Positions 32,315-38,747 of a stretch of 38,747 nt of DNA are shown one piece after another. The stretch spans positions 1-38,747 of the forward strand of contig JAWXUP010000019.1 in NCBI GenBank assembly GCA_044426345.1, read 5' to 3'. The notes beneath the pieces are model-generated. The model was not told the DNA's origin. It saw only the letters and a program-made list of their open reading frames with translations, and did not search any database. The DNA comes from CAYJLC01 sp044426345 (GTDB lineage: Bacteria; Bacillota; Clostridia; Oscillospirales; Butyricicoccaceae). A program made the translations under genes and the position numbers. Positions within the stretch are counted from its first letter, which is position 1; every line of letters begins with the position of its first letter.

Positions 32315-32683
32315 ATGAAAAGTTTAGCAGAATTACAAGCTATTCGAGATAAAATGAGAGCTACGATGAATATTCGCGAAGAAAATGATGAAGGTTATCG
32401 TGTTGTAGTTTGTATGGCAACTTGTGGAATTGCAGCTGGAGCTCGTCCAGTTCTTATAGCACTTTTAGATGAAGTTGAAAAAAGAAATTTACAAAATATT
32501 ACTATAACACAAACTGGTTGTATCGGTATTTGTCAATACGAACCAGTAATCGAGGTTGTATCAAATGATGGCAACAAAACAACATATGTAAATATGACAG
32601 CAGAAAAAGCACGAAAAGTGGTTGCAGACCATTTAGTAAGTGGCAATGTTGTGTCAGCGTTTACAATCGGAAATGTTAAATAA
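32315..32683 (+). CDS. Small [2Fe-2S] thioredoxin-like ferredoxin of the hydrogenase operon
   Basis: This 122-residue protein has four cysteines in the 2Fe-2S thioredoxin-like pattern: C33, C37 (CMATC), C69 and C73 (CIGIC). An N-terminal helix precedes them. It resembles the short TrxA-like subunit or accessory protein (HydD-like) seen between nuoE and nuoF homologues in clostridial and Thermoanaerobacter hydrogenase operons. It may pass electrons to the flavin subunit or serve as an extra subunit; sequence alone does not decide. The NuoF-like protein that follows has a similar domain fused at its own N-terminus. Confidence 0.88.
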   Translation: MKSLAELQAIRDKMRATMNIREENDEGYRVVVCMATCGIAAGARPVLIALLDEVEKRNLQNITITQTGCIGICQYEPVIEVVSNDGNKTTYVNMTAEKARKVVADHLVSGNVVSAFTIGNVK

Positions 32684-32695
32684 GGAGGTCAATGT

Positions 32696-34483
32696 ATGTA
32701 TCGTTCACACGTATTAGTCTGCGGTGGTACAGGTTGTACTTCTGGCGGTAGCGAGCAGATTATTCAAACTTTAGAGCAAGAAATCGCAGCAAAAGGTCTT
32801 GGAGATGAAATTAAAGTTGTAAAAACAGGTTGTTTTGGACTTTGTGCCTTAGGTCCAGTTGTGGTTGTATATCCAGAAGGCTGTTTTTATGCAGAAGTTA
32901 AAAAAGAAGATATCAGCGAAATCGTTGAGGAACACTTCCTTAAAGGTCGTATTGTAAAACGTTTGTTATATCAAGAAACATTAGAACGCGACACTATTAA
33001 ATCGCTAAATGACACACCATTCTATAAACATCAATTACGTATTGCACTTCGCAACTGTGGTGTAATTAACCCTGAAATTATTGATGAATATATTGCTCAA
33101 GATGGTTATATGGCGCTTGGTAAAGTTCTTACAGAAATGACTCCAGAGCAAGTTATCGAAGAAATGAAAGCTAGTGGACTACGTGGTCGTGGTGGTGCAG
33201 GTTTCCCAACTGGTCTTAAATGGAGTTTTGCAGCTGCATCTGAAAGTGATAAAAAATACGTTTGTTGTAATGCTGACGAAGGTGACCCTGGTGCATTTAT
33301 GGACCGTTCAATATTAGAAGGTGACCCACACGTATTAATCGAGGCTATGGCAATCGCAGCTTACGCAATCGGTGCTGACGAAGGTTATGTTTATGTTCGT
33401 GCTGAATATCCAATCGCTGTAAAACGTCTTGAAATTGCACTTGCTGCAGCTAAAGAATATGGCTTAATCGGTAAAAATATTTTTGGAACAGATTTTAGTT
33501 TTGATTTACAAATCAGACTTGGCGCTGGTGCATTTGTTTGTGGTGAAGAAACTGCACTTATGACATCTATAGAAGGTAAACGTGGCGAACCTCGTCCTCG
33601 TCCACCATTCCCAGCAGTAAAAGGTTTATTTGGAAAACCAACTGTACTTAATAACGTTGAAACATATGCAAATATTCCTCGTATTATATTAAATGGTGCA
33701 AAATGGTTTAGCAGTATCGGTACTGAAAAATCAAAAGGTACTAAGGTTTTTGCTTTAGGTGGGAAAATTAAACATACAGGACTTGTTGAAGTTCCAATGG
33801 GTACTACATTACGTCAAATCATTGAAGATATCGGTGGTGGTATTCCAAATGGAAAAAAATTCAAATCGGCTCAAACTGGTGGTCCTTCAGGTGGTTGTAT
33901 TCCTGCATCGCTTATCGACACACCAATAGACTATGACAACCTAATCGACATCGGTTCTATGATGGGTTCTGGTGGACTTATTATTATGGACGAAGATACC
34001 TGTATGGTTGACATTGCGAAATTCTTCCTTGAGTTTACCGTTGACGAATCTTGTGGACGTTGTGTTCCTTGTAGAATAGGTACAAAACGTATTCACGAGT
34101 TACTTGAAAAAATTACAGAAGGTAATGCTACAATGGACGATTTAGCAAAACTTGAAGACTTGTGCAAAGAAGTTAAAAAAGCATCACTTTGTGGTCTTGG
34201 TCAAACTGCTCCAAACCCAGTTTTATCTACTATTCAATATTTCAGAGATGAATATACTGCTCATATTATGCAGAAAAAATGTCCAGCGGGAGTTTGTAAA
34301 TCTCTGTTATCTTATAAAATTATTGCAGACAAATGTAAAGGTTGTACAATGTGTTCGCGTGTGTGTCCAGCTGATGCGATTACTGGTTCGCCAAAAATTT
34401 CGCACGTTATCGATACAGCAAAATGTATTAAATGTGGTGCTTGTATGACAAAATGTAAATTTGATGCAATTGTTAAAGAATAG
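32696..34483 (+). CDS. NuoF-like flavin subunit of bifurcating hydrogenase (HydB/HymB)
   Basis: This 595-residue protein would bind FMN and NAD(H) and be the site where NADH meets the iron-sulfur chain. In order it has an N-terminal 2Fe-2S domain (C9, C14, C46, C50) and the NuoF core with RGRGGAGFPTGLKW near 161 and NADEGDPGAFMDR near 192. An SLBB region follows, then a 4Fe-4S helical domain (ESCGRCVPCRIG near 447). A two-cluster ferredoxin ends the protein (CKGCTMCSRVCP and CIKCGACMTKC). The additional C-terminal ferredoxin is standard for trimeric hydrogenases and absent in respiratory NuoF. AAGGAGG precedes ATG; HydA follows after 12 bases. Confidence 0.95.
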   Translation: MYRSHVLVCGGTGCTSGGSEQIIQTLEQEIAAKGLGDEIKVVKTGCFGLCALGPVVVVYPEGCFYAEVKKEDISEIVEEHFLKGRIVKRLLYQETLERDTIKSLNDTPFYKHQLRIALRNCGVINPEIIDEYIAQDGYMALGKVLTEMTPEQVIEEMKASGLRGRGGAGFPTGLKWSFAAASESDKKYVCCNADEGDPGAFMDRSILEGDPHVLIEAMAIAAYAIGADEGYVYVRAEYPIAVKRLEIALAAAKEYGLIGKNIFGTDFSFDLQIRLGAGAFVCGEETALMTSIEGKRGEPRPRPPFPAVKGLFGKPTVLNNVETYANIPRIILNGAKWFSSIGTEKSKGTKVFALGGKIKHTGLVEVPMGTTLRQIIEDIGGGIPNGKKFKSAQTGGPSGGCIPASLIDTPIDYDNLIDIGSMMGSGGLIIMDEDTCMVDIAKFFLEFTVDESCGRCVPCRIGTKRIHELLEKITEGNATMDDLAKLEDLCKEVKKASLCGLGQTAPNPVLSTIQYFRDEYTAHIMQKKCPAGVCKSLLSYKIIADKCKGCTMCSRVCPADAITGSPKISHVIDTAKCIKCGACMTKCKFDAIVKE

Positions 34484-34495
34484 AGGGAGAATATT

Positions 34496-36250
34496 ATGGG
34501 AAATGTAAATATAAAAATCAATGGTATGTCTCTTTCTGTACCTAGTGGCATTACCATTTTGGAGGCAGCTCGTTCTGCTGGTATTAGAATACCAACGCTT
34601 TGTTATTTAAAAGAAATTAACGAAATTGGTTCTTGTCGTATGTGTTTAGTAGAAATTAAAGGTGCAAGAGCATATGCAGCATCTTGTGTTCACCCAGTAG
34701 CTGAGGGTATGGAAATTATGACTAATACTCCAGGGCTTATCAAATCTCGTCATAACACATTAACGCTTATACTTTCAAATCACAATCGTAAATGTCTATC
34801 TTGTTCAAGAAACGGTGACTGTGAACTTCAAAGACTTTGTAAAGAATACTCAGTTGAAGACTGTGAACGTTTCGTTGAAGGCGAAGACCATTACACATAT
34901 GATGATTCTTCAGTTCATATGATAAGAGATGGTAGTAAATGTATACTATGTCGTCGTTGTAGTGCTGTTTGTCATAACATTCAACACGTAGGTGTAATTG
35001 GACCTAATGGACGTGGTTTTGCAGCACATATTTCGTGTGCATTTGAAGATAATTTATCAACTACAGCGTGTATTTCTTGTGGTCAATGTATAGTAGCTTG
35101 TCCTACAGGAGCACTTGTTGAAAAAGATCATACAGGACTCGTTTGGGACGCAATTCACGATCCTACAAAACACGTATTAGTTCAAACTGCTCCAGCTGTT
35201 CGTGCATCAATCGCCGAAGCTTTTGGTAATCCTATTGGTACAAATGGTAAAGGTAAAATGGTTGCAGCACTTAGAAGACTTGGATTTGATAAAGTATTTG
35301 ATACAAATTTCTCAGCCGATTTAACTATTATGGAAGAGGCAAATGAATTAGTAGAACGTGTATCAACTGGAGGTATACTTCCTATGATTACATCATGTTC
35401 ACCTGGTTGGGTTAAATTCTGCGAACATTATTATGATGATTGCTTACCTCATTTATCATCGTGTAAATCACCTCAACAAATGTTTGGTGCTATTGCAAAA
35501 TCTTACTATGCTGAAAAAGAGGGAATTGACCCTAAAGATATATTTATGGTAAGCGTTATGCCATGTACAGCGAAAAAATTTGAACGAGGCAGAGAAAACC
35601 AAGGGTTAGATGGAAATTGTGACGTTGATGCAGTTATCACAACTCGTGAATTAGCGAAAATGATTGAAAAAGCGGGACTTTTATTTAACGCACTTCCAGA
35701 AGAAGATTACGATATTCCACTAGGATTTGGTTCTGGTGCTGGTGTAATTTTCGGAGCTACAGGTGGTGTTATGGAAGCGGCTTTGCGTACAGCTGTTAAA
35801 ACTATTACTGGCGAAGATGTTCCAGATGATAAATTAGATTTCATACAAGTTCGTGGTACAGATGGCATTAAAACTGCAGAATATCCAGTTGGAGATTTAG
35901 TAGTAAAAGTAGCTGTTGCATCAGGACTTAATAATGCGAAAATCCTTATGGACGAAGTTCGTGCTGGCACAAGTCCATATCATTTCATTGAAATTATGGC
36001 TTGCCCAGGTGGTTGCGTAAATGGTGGAGGACAAATAATTCACCCAGCTGACGTTCGTAACAACGTTGATATCCGTGCAAAACGTGCGAGTGTTTTATAT
36101 CAAGAAGATAAAGATTTACCAGTACGTCGTTCACACGAAAACCCTGATATTATTGAGCTTTACAGCAAATACCTTGAAAAACCAGGTAGCCACAAAGCAC
36201 ATAAATTATTACATACAACATATGTAAAACGTGGTTTATATAACGATTAA
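34496..36250 (+). CDS. hydA: [FeFe]-hydrogenase catalytic subunit (probable bifurcating type)
   Basis: This 584-residue catalytic subunit reduces protons or oxidises H2 at the H-cluster. It has a plant-type 2Fe-2S domain (C36, C47, C50, C64), a His-Cys 4Fe-4S site (H96, C100, C103, C109) and two 4Fe-4S clusters (C149-C159 and C192-C202). The H-domain has L1 TSCSPGW (299-305), L2 MPCTAKKFE (355-363) and L3 MACPGGCVNGGG (501-512). The H-cluster cysteines C301, C357, C503 and C507 are all present. The second L1 cysteine, the proton-relay residue of standard enzymes, is serine. Together with the NuoE- and NuoF-like subunits this indicates the NAD- and ferredoxin-coupled trimeric type. Maturases HydE, HydF and HydG are not in the window. 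Confidence 0.96.
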   Translation: MGNVNIKINGMSLSVPSGITILEAARSAGIRIPTLCYLKEINEIGSCRMCLVEIKGARAYAASCVHPVAEGMEIMTNTPGLIKSRHNTLTLILSNHNRKCLSCSRNGDCELQRLCKEYSVEDCERFVEGEDHYTYDDSSVHMIRDGSKCILCRRCSAVCHNIQHVGVIGPNGRGFAAHISCAFEDNLSTTACISCGQCIVACPTGALVEKDHTGLVWDAIHDPTKHVLVQTAPAVRASIAEAFGNPIGTNGKGKMVAALRRLGFDKVFDTNFSADLTIMEEANELVERVSTGGILPMITSCSPGWVKFCEHYYDDCLPHLSSCKSPQQMFGAIAKSYYAEKEGIDPKDIFMVSVMPCTAKKFERGRENQGLDGNCDVDAVITTRELAKMIEKAGLLFNALPEEDYDIPLGFGSGAGVIFGATGGVMEAALRTAVKTITGEDVPDDKLDFIQVRGTDGIKTAEYPVGDLVVKVAVASGLNNAKILMDEVRAGTSPYHFIEIMACPGGCVNGGGQIIHPADVRNNVDIRAKRASVLYQEDKDLPVRRSHENPDIIELYSKYLEKPGSHKAHKLLHTTYVKRGLYND

Positions 36251-36254
36251 TTTA

Positions 36255-36292
36255 AAAACCGAGATAAATTTTATGTTTGTCTCGGTTTTCTT
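36255..36292 (+). terminator. Terminator of the hydrogenase operon
   Basis: AAAACCGAGATAAA (36255-36268) pairs with TTTGTCTCGGTTTT (36276-36289) with one G-U, ending in a short T-run. Confidence 0.9.
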
Positions 36293-36321
36293 GCTCCATC
36301 TGTAAAAAGCTTTTATTTTGA

Positions 36322-36395
36322 TACCTCCCTCGGATATGAAGGTTTTTTCCTTGGCTCCCTCTCCGAGGGAGCTGTCACCTCAGTGACTGAGGGAG
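36322..36395. repeat. REP/MITE-like palindromic element with CTCCCTC...GAGGGAG
   Basis: GCTCCCTC pairs with GAGGGAGC (36354-36361 with 36365-36372), followed by GTCAC-CTCA-GTGAC (36374-36387) and another GAGGGAG (36389-36395). An upstream CCTCCCTCGGA (36324-36334) supplies one more arm. Arms can pair alternately. From memory, near-identical CTCCCTCAGTCAC...GAGGGAGCC elements are dispersed in intergenic regions of gut Clostridia; I cannot verify copy number here. Confidence 0.7.
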
Positions 36396-36443
36396 TTTAC
36401 GGTGTATTTTTTTATATATTGTAATGTTTTATTGCGTGGCAAA

Positions 36444-36546
36444 CGGAACGTCGAGTACGCCGTACCCTCTACATTGTGCAAATATATTTCTAGTTTCACG
36501 GTGTTTTTTATGCAACGGACGAACACGGTTCATATCTACAGTTCGT
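36444..36546. repeat. Two degenerate repeat modules sharing a CTACA end
   Basis: Module one, CGGAACGTCGAGTACGCCG followed by TACCCTCTACA (36444-36474), includes the palindrome GTACGCCGTAC. Module two, ACGGACGAACACGGTTCATA followed by TCTACA (36515-36540), includes GAACACGGTTC, and its ACGAAC pairs with GTTCGT at 36541-36546. Both look like decayed forms of intergenic repeats I recall from gut Clostridia (GACGTCGAGG...CCCCTACA and GGGCGAACACGGTTCGCCCCTACA). Assignment is by recollection. Confidence 0.45.
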
Positions 36547-36579
36547 ACTACTTTTTAAGTAAAAAATGTGAATAATTTA

Positions 36580-36608
36580 TTGACGCAATACGTATTTTGT
36601 GGTAGAAT
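36580..36608 (+). promoter_or_regulatory. Promoter of the LuxR-type regulator gene
   Basis: TTGACG (36580-36585) and TAGAAT (36603-36608) are spaced 17 bases, 34 bases before the ATG. Confidence 0.8.
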
Positions 36609-36641
36609 TATAGCACATAAAGTTGAAAAAGGGAGATTTTT

Positions 36642-37391
36642 ATGAATACTTTAGAAAACAATGATTTTATGATTCTAAACAGCATTATATATAAGATACA
36701 TACTAATGATGATTTTTTAGCTATGCGAAGAGAACTGCTTGAACAGTTAAAAATGGTGCTGGATTTTGATAGTGCAGATTTTCATTTGTCGAAAGGTAAT
36801 GGAAGCACGTCTTTGGTGTCACGCGTGGATTATAATTGTGATTCGGATTTCTCTCAAAAGTATGAAAAACAAGATTATAGTCAAGGTATTTTAAGCTCTG
36901 GAAAGAGTATGGTTTATCGTGAAAGTGATATTTTATCTGACGAAAAACGTGTTGAAACAGAATACTATAAAAATGTGTATTTAGCTAATAATTGGCACTA
37001 TTCTTTACAACTTATATTGGCATATAATGAAGAGTTTTTAGGTGTTATAACGTTCTATAAAATGCTTGGCAAGGAAGATTTTAAATATGCAGACGTGTTT
37101 TTGCTAGAAATCCTCAAAGAGCATCTTGCGTTTCGTATAAATCGTGAAAAAACTGATGCGAATAATGTTGGCAATAAAATTTCTATAGAAAGTGCAGTTG
37201 ATAAATTTGGGCTTACAAAAAGAGAAAAAGGCATACTTGAATTTATGATGCAAGGCTTGGATAATGAACAAATTTGCAAAAGTGCAGTTATTACAAATAA
37301 CACATTGAAAAAGCACATTTTGAATATATATAGGAAACTTGAAATAAAAAATCGCGTACAGTTGTTTAAACTCATAAAAGAGAGAAAATAA
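36642..37391 (+). CDS. LuxR-family transcription regulator with GAF-like N-terminal domain
   Basis: This 249-residue protein has a C-terminal LuxR helix-turn-helix (LTKREKGILEFMMQGLDNEQ onward, then NTLKKHILNIYRKLEIKNR, about residues 188-245). The N-terminal 165 residues, with pattern MRRELLEQLKMVLDFDSADF and a GVITFYK strand, look like a diverged GAF/sensor domain; no receiver aspartate pattern was seen, so a phosphorelay is unlikely. The ligand is unknown. GGGAG precedes ATG. It is followed after 35 bases by the promoter of an aldehyde dehydrogenase gene, a plausible target, but the repeat-rich gap upstream separates it from the hydrogenase operon. Confidence 0.88.
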   Translation: MNTLENNDFMILNSIIYKIHTNDDFLAMRRELLEQLKMVLDFDSADFHLSKGNGSTSLVSRVDYNCDSDFSQKYEKQDYSQGILSSGKSMVYRESDILSDEKRVETEYYKNVYLANNWHYSLQLILAYNEEFLGVITFYKMLGKEDFKYADVFLLEILKEHLAFRINREKTDANNVGNKISIESAVDKFGLTKREKGILEFMMQGLDNEQICKSAVITNNTLKKHILNIYRKLEIKNRVQLFKLIKERK

Positions 37392-37426
37392 CCTAAAAGT
37401 AGTATAAAAATGGTAAATATGGTTAA

Positions 37427-37455
37427 TTGTAATTACTTGCACAAAGTAGTATAAT
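37427..37455 (+). promoter_or_regulatory. Promoter of the aldehyde dehydrogenase gene
   Basis: TTGTAA (37427-37432) and a perfect TATAAT (37450-37455) are spaced 17 bases. The predicted start near 37462 leaves an 80-base leader. Confidence 0.75.
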
Positions 37456-37469
37456 TAATACAAGCAATG

Positions 37470-37513
37470 GAGCTAAAGCTAGTTATCTAGTCTTAGCTCT
37501 TTGTGTCTTTTTT
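37470..37513 (+). promoter_or_regulatory. Leader hairpin with downstream T-run before the aldehyde dehydrogenase
   Basis: GAGCTAA (37470-37476) pairs with TTAGCTC (37493-37499), with an inner CTAG/CTAG. TTT follows directly and six T (37508-37513) come eight bases later. It starts about eight bases after the predicted start, the same placement as the hairpins at 17461 and 18836, but with unrelated sequence. It may be a weak attenuator. Confidence 0.6.
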
Positions 37514-37543
37514 AGGATAAATTTAGAATTAGGGGAGTGTCTT

Positions 37544-38747
37544 ATGGAAGCAAAAAAAATGTATATCGATGGTAAATGGACCGAAGGTTCATCGGGCAAA
37601 ACAATCAAAGTTATCAATCCAGCAAACGGTGAAAAAATTGCTGAAGTTTGTGAAAGTAGTTTAGCAGATGCCGAAGCTGCAATCGCTGCTGCAAAGAAAT
37701 CATTTTACGTAACTCGTGAATGGAGAGATTTAGACTCTCAATCAAGAGGCAATATTTTACTTAAAATTGCTGATAAAATCGAAGAAAAATTCGAAGAAAT
37801 TTGCAAAATCGAATCAATGGATAACGGCAAACCTCTACGTGAATCAGAAGGCGACATTTCAGATGCTGCACATTGTTTTAGATATTATGCAGGACTTATC
37901 AAAACTCCACATGGTGGCGTATACGAAGTTAACGACGGTTTTGGTAAAATGCACTCATATACAATGCACGAACCAGTTGGCGTTTGTGCTCAAATTACAC
38001 CTTGGAACTACCCAATGCTAATGGCAACTTGGAAACTTGCTCCAGCTTTAGCTGCTGGTAATAGCATAGTTTTCAAACCATCATCAGATACAGTGCTTTC
38101 AGCTCTTATGTTATTCGAAATTTTCGAAGAATGTGGCATTCCAGCTGGTGCTGTAAATATTATCGTAGGACCTGGTTCTACAATCGGTAACTTATTATCT
38201 TCATCTCCAGATGTTGATATGGTAACTTTTACAGGTAGTACAGAAGTAGGTAAAGGAATTATGAGAAATGCCTCTGAAACTATCAAAAAAGTTGGCTTAG
38301 AACTTGGTGGTAAATCACCAAACGTGGTTTTTGCAGACTGCGATTTCGAAGCTGCTATTGAATGGGCAATGGTTGGTGTATTCTTCAACCAAGGCGAAGT
38401 TTGTTCAGCAGGTTCTCGTATTATTATCGAAGAATCAATTAAAGATAAATTTGTTGCTCGTTTAGCTGAACGTGCAAACGCAATGACTATCGGAAATCCA
38501 TTAGAAAATCCTGATATGGGTCCACTAGTTTCTGAAAAACATATGGAAACTGTTCTTTCTTACATAGAAAAAGGCAAAGCAGAAGGCGCAACTTGTGTTT
38601 GTGGTGGATTTAGATACACAGAAGGCGAATGTGCAAAAGGTTACTACGTTCGTCCTACAATTTTTGACAACTGTACTTCGGATATGACAATCGTAAAAGA
38701 AGAAATCTTTGGACCAGTTGTTACAGTTCAAACTTTCAAAACAGCAC
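37544..38747 (+). CDS. NAD(P)-dependent aldehyde dehydrogenase, betaine-aldehyde type (3' end missing)
   Basis: The frame is open from ATG at 37544 to the window end, giving 401 residues of an enzyme normally near 490. It starts MEAKKMYIDGKWTEGSSGKT. ALDH motifs are present: the WNYPMLMATWKLAPALAAGN block near 152-171, FTGSTEVGK, general base E253 (LELGGKSP) and nucleophile C287 (NQGEVCSAGSR). The NQGEVCSAGSR form and WNYP block are like BetB/GbsA betaine aldehyde dehydrogenases, though related aminoaldehyde dehydrogenases share them. AGGGGAG precedes ATG. A LuxR-type gene lies upstream and a leader hairpin precedes the start. A BCCT carrier at 22.5 kb could be metabolically related, but this is not shown. 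Confidence 0.9.
   Translation, partial: MEAKKMYIDGKWTEGSSGKTIKVINPANGEKIAEVCESSLADAEAAIAAAKKSFYVTREWRDLDSQSRGNILLKIADKIEEKFEEICKIESMDNGKPLRESEGDISDAAHCFRYYAGLIKTPHGGVYEVNDGFGKMHSYTMHEPVGVCAQITPWNYPMLMATWKLAPALAAGNSIVFKPSSDTVLSALMLFEIFEECGIPAGAVNIIVGPGSTIGNLLSSSPDVDMVTFTGSTEVGKGIMRNASETIKKVGLELGGKSPNVVFADCDFEAAIEWAMVGVFFNQGEVCSAGSRIIIEESIKDKFVARLAERANAMTIGNPLENPDMGPLVSEKHMETVLSYIEKGKAEGATCVCGGFRYTEGECAKGYYVRPTIFDNCTSDMTIVKEEIFGPVVTVQTFKTA

Larger units (their letters stand above)
36293..36641. other. Gene-free interval with palindromic repeat modules
   Basis: No open frame with a ribosome site is seen. From 36322 to about 36546 the base composition turns GC-richer than the surroundings and three repeat-like modules occur (separate entries), ending before the promoter of the LuxR-type gene. 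Confidence 0.6.

Noticed and set aside
37767..38021. An 84-residue plus-strand frame near the window end
   Set aside because: It is out of frame within the aldehyde dehydrogenase gene, which is the real coding frame to the window edge.
1..38747. CRISPR array, prophage, insertion sequence or toxin-antitoxin pair
   Set aside because: No regularly spaced direct repeats, transposase, integrase, phage structural genes or small paired toxin/antitoxin frames were recognised.

Overview
The window looks like a stretch of chromosome from an AT-rich, strictly anaerobic Bacillota bacterium, most likely a gut-type clostridium. The evidence is the SRP RNA-dnaX-ybaB-recR order, the dnaD and DnaI/DnaC-type loader pair, a clostridial DUF4364-like gene, a trimeric (probably electron-bifurcating) [FeFe]-hydrogenase operon with its DRTGG and HATPase companions, and AGGAGG ribosome sites throughout. 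No rRNA, tRNA, CRISPR array, transposase or prophage was seen. The species cannot be named from the sequence.

Layout. 0-3.1 kb (minus strand): start of a PP-loop ATPase, ymdB-like phosphodiesterase, a 345-base gap holding a long inverted repeat, helicase loader and dnaD. 3.2-6.5 kb (plus): SRP RNA, dnaX, ybaB, recR and dcd, closed by a terminator. 6.5-8.3 kb: membrane-anchored metallophosphoesterase, phnA-like zinc protein, and a DUF4364-like gene on the minus strand. 8.4-11.5 kb: rpsB, tsf, AI-2E family permease. 11.6-14.0 kb: PfkB sugar kinase and a LarA-type nickel racemase. 14.1-15.7 kb: a preQ1-I riboswitch and terminator controlling a radical SAM enzyme (candidate queuine lyase) and a YhhQ-family queuosine-precursor transporter. 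15.8-16.7 kb: LacX-like aldose epimerase.

16.8-25.2 kb is a run of plus-strand metabolic genes: Lrp/AsnC regulator, M20D amidohydrolase, HisC-like aminotransferase, MFS transporter, D-2-hydroxyacid dehydrogenase, BCCT transporter and a second M20D amidohydrolase. Two of its promoters share a 19-base identical block and the same type of short terminator hairpin just after the predicted transcription start, so they are probably controlled together. I read this as an import and degradation route for an amidated or acylated amino compound: uptake, amide cleavage, transamination, reduction to a 2-hydroxy acid. The substrate is unknown.

25.4-29.0 kb (minus): fused homocysteine methyltransferase/methylene-THF reductase and an ABC-F ATPase. 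29.2-30.4 kb: an MBL-fold protein with a degraded metal site. 30.5-36.25 kb: divergent DRTGG gene and the hydrogenase operon (NuoE-like, HATPase, 2Fe-2S protein, NuoF-like, HydA). 36.25-36.6 kb: a gene-free region with GC-richer palindromic repeat modules. 36.6-38.7 kb: a LuxR-type regulator and an aldehyde dehydrogenase of the betaine-aldehyde type that runs off the window end.
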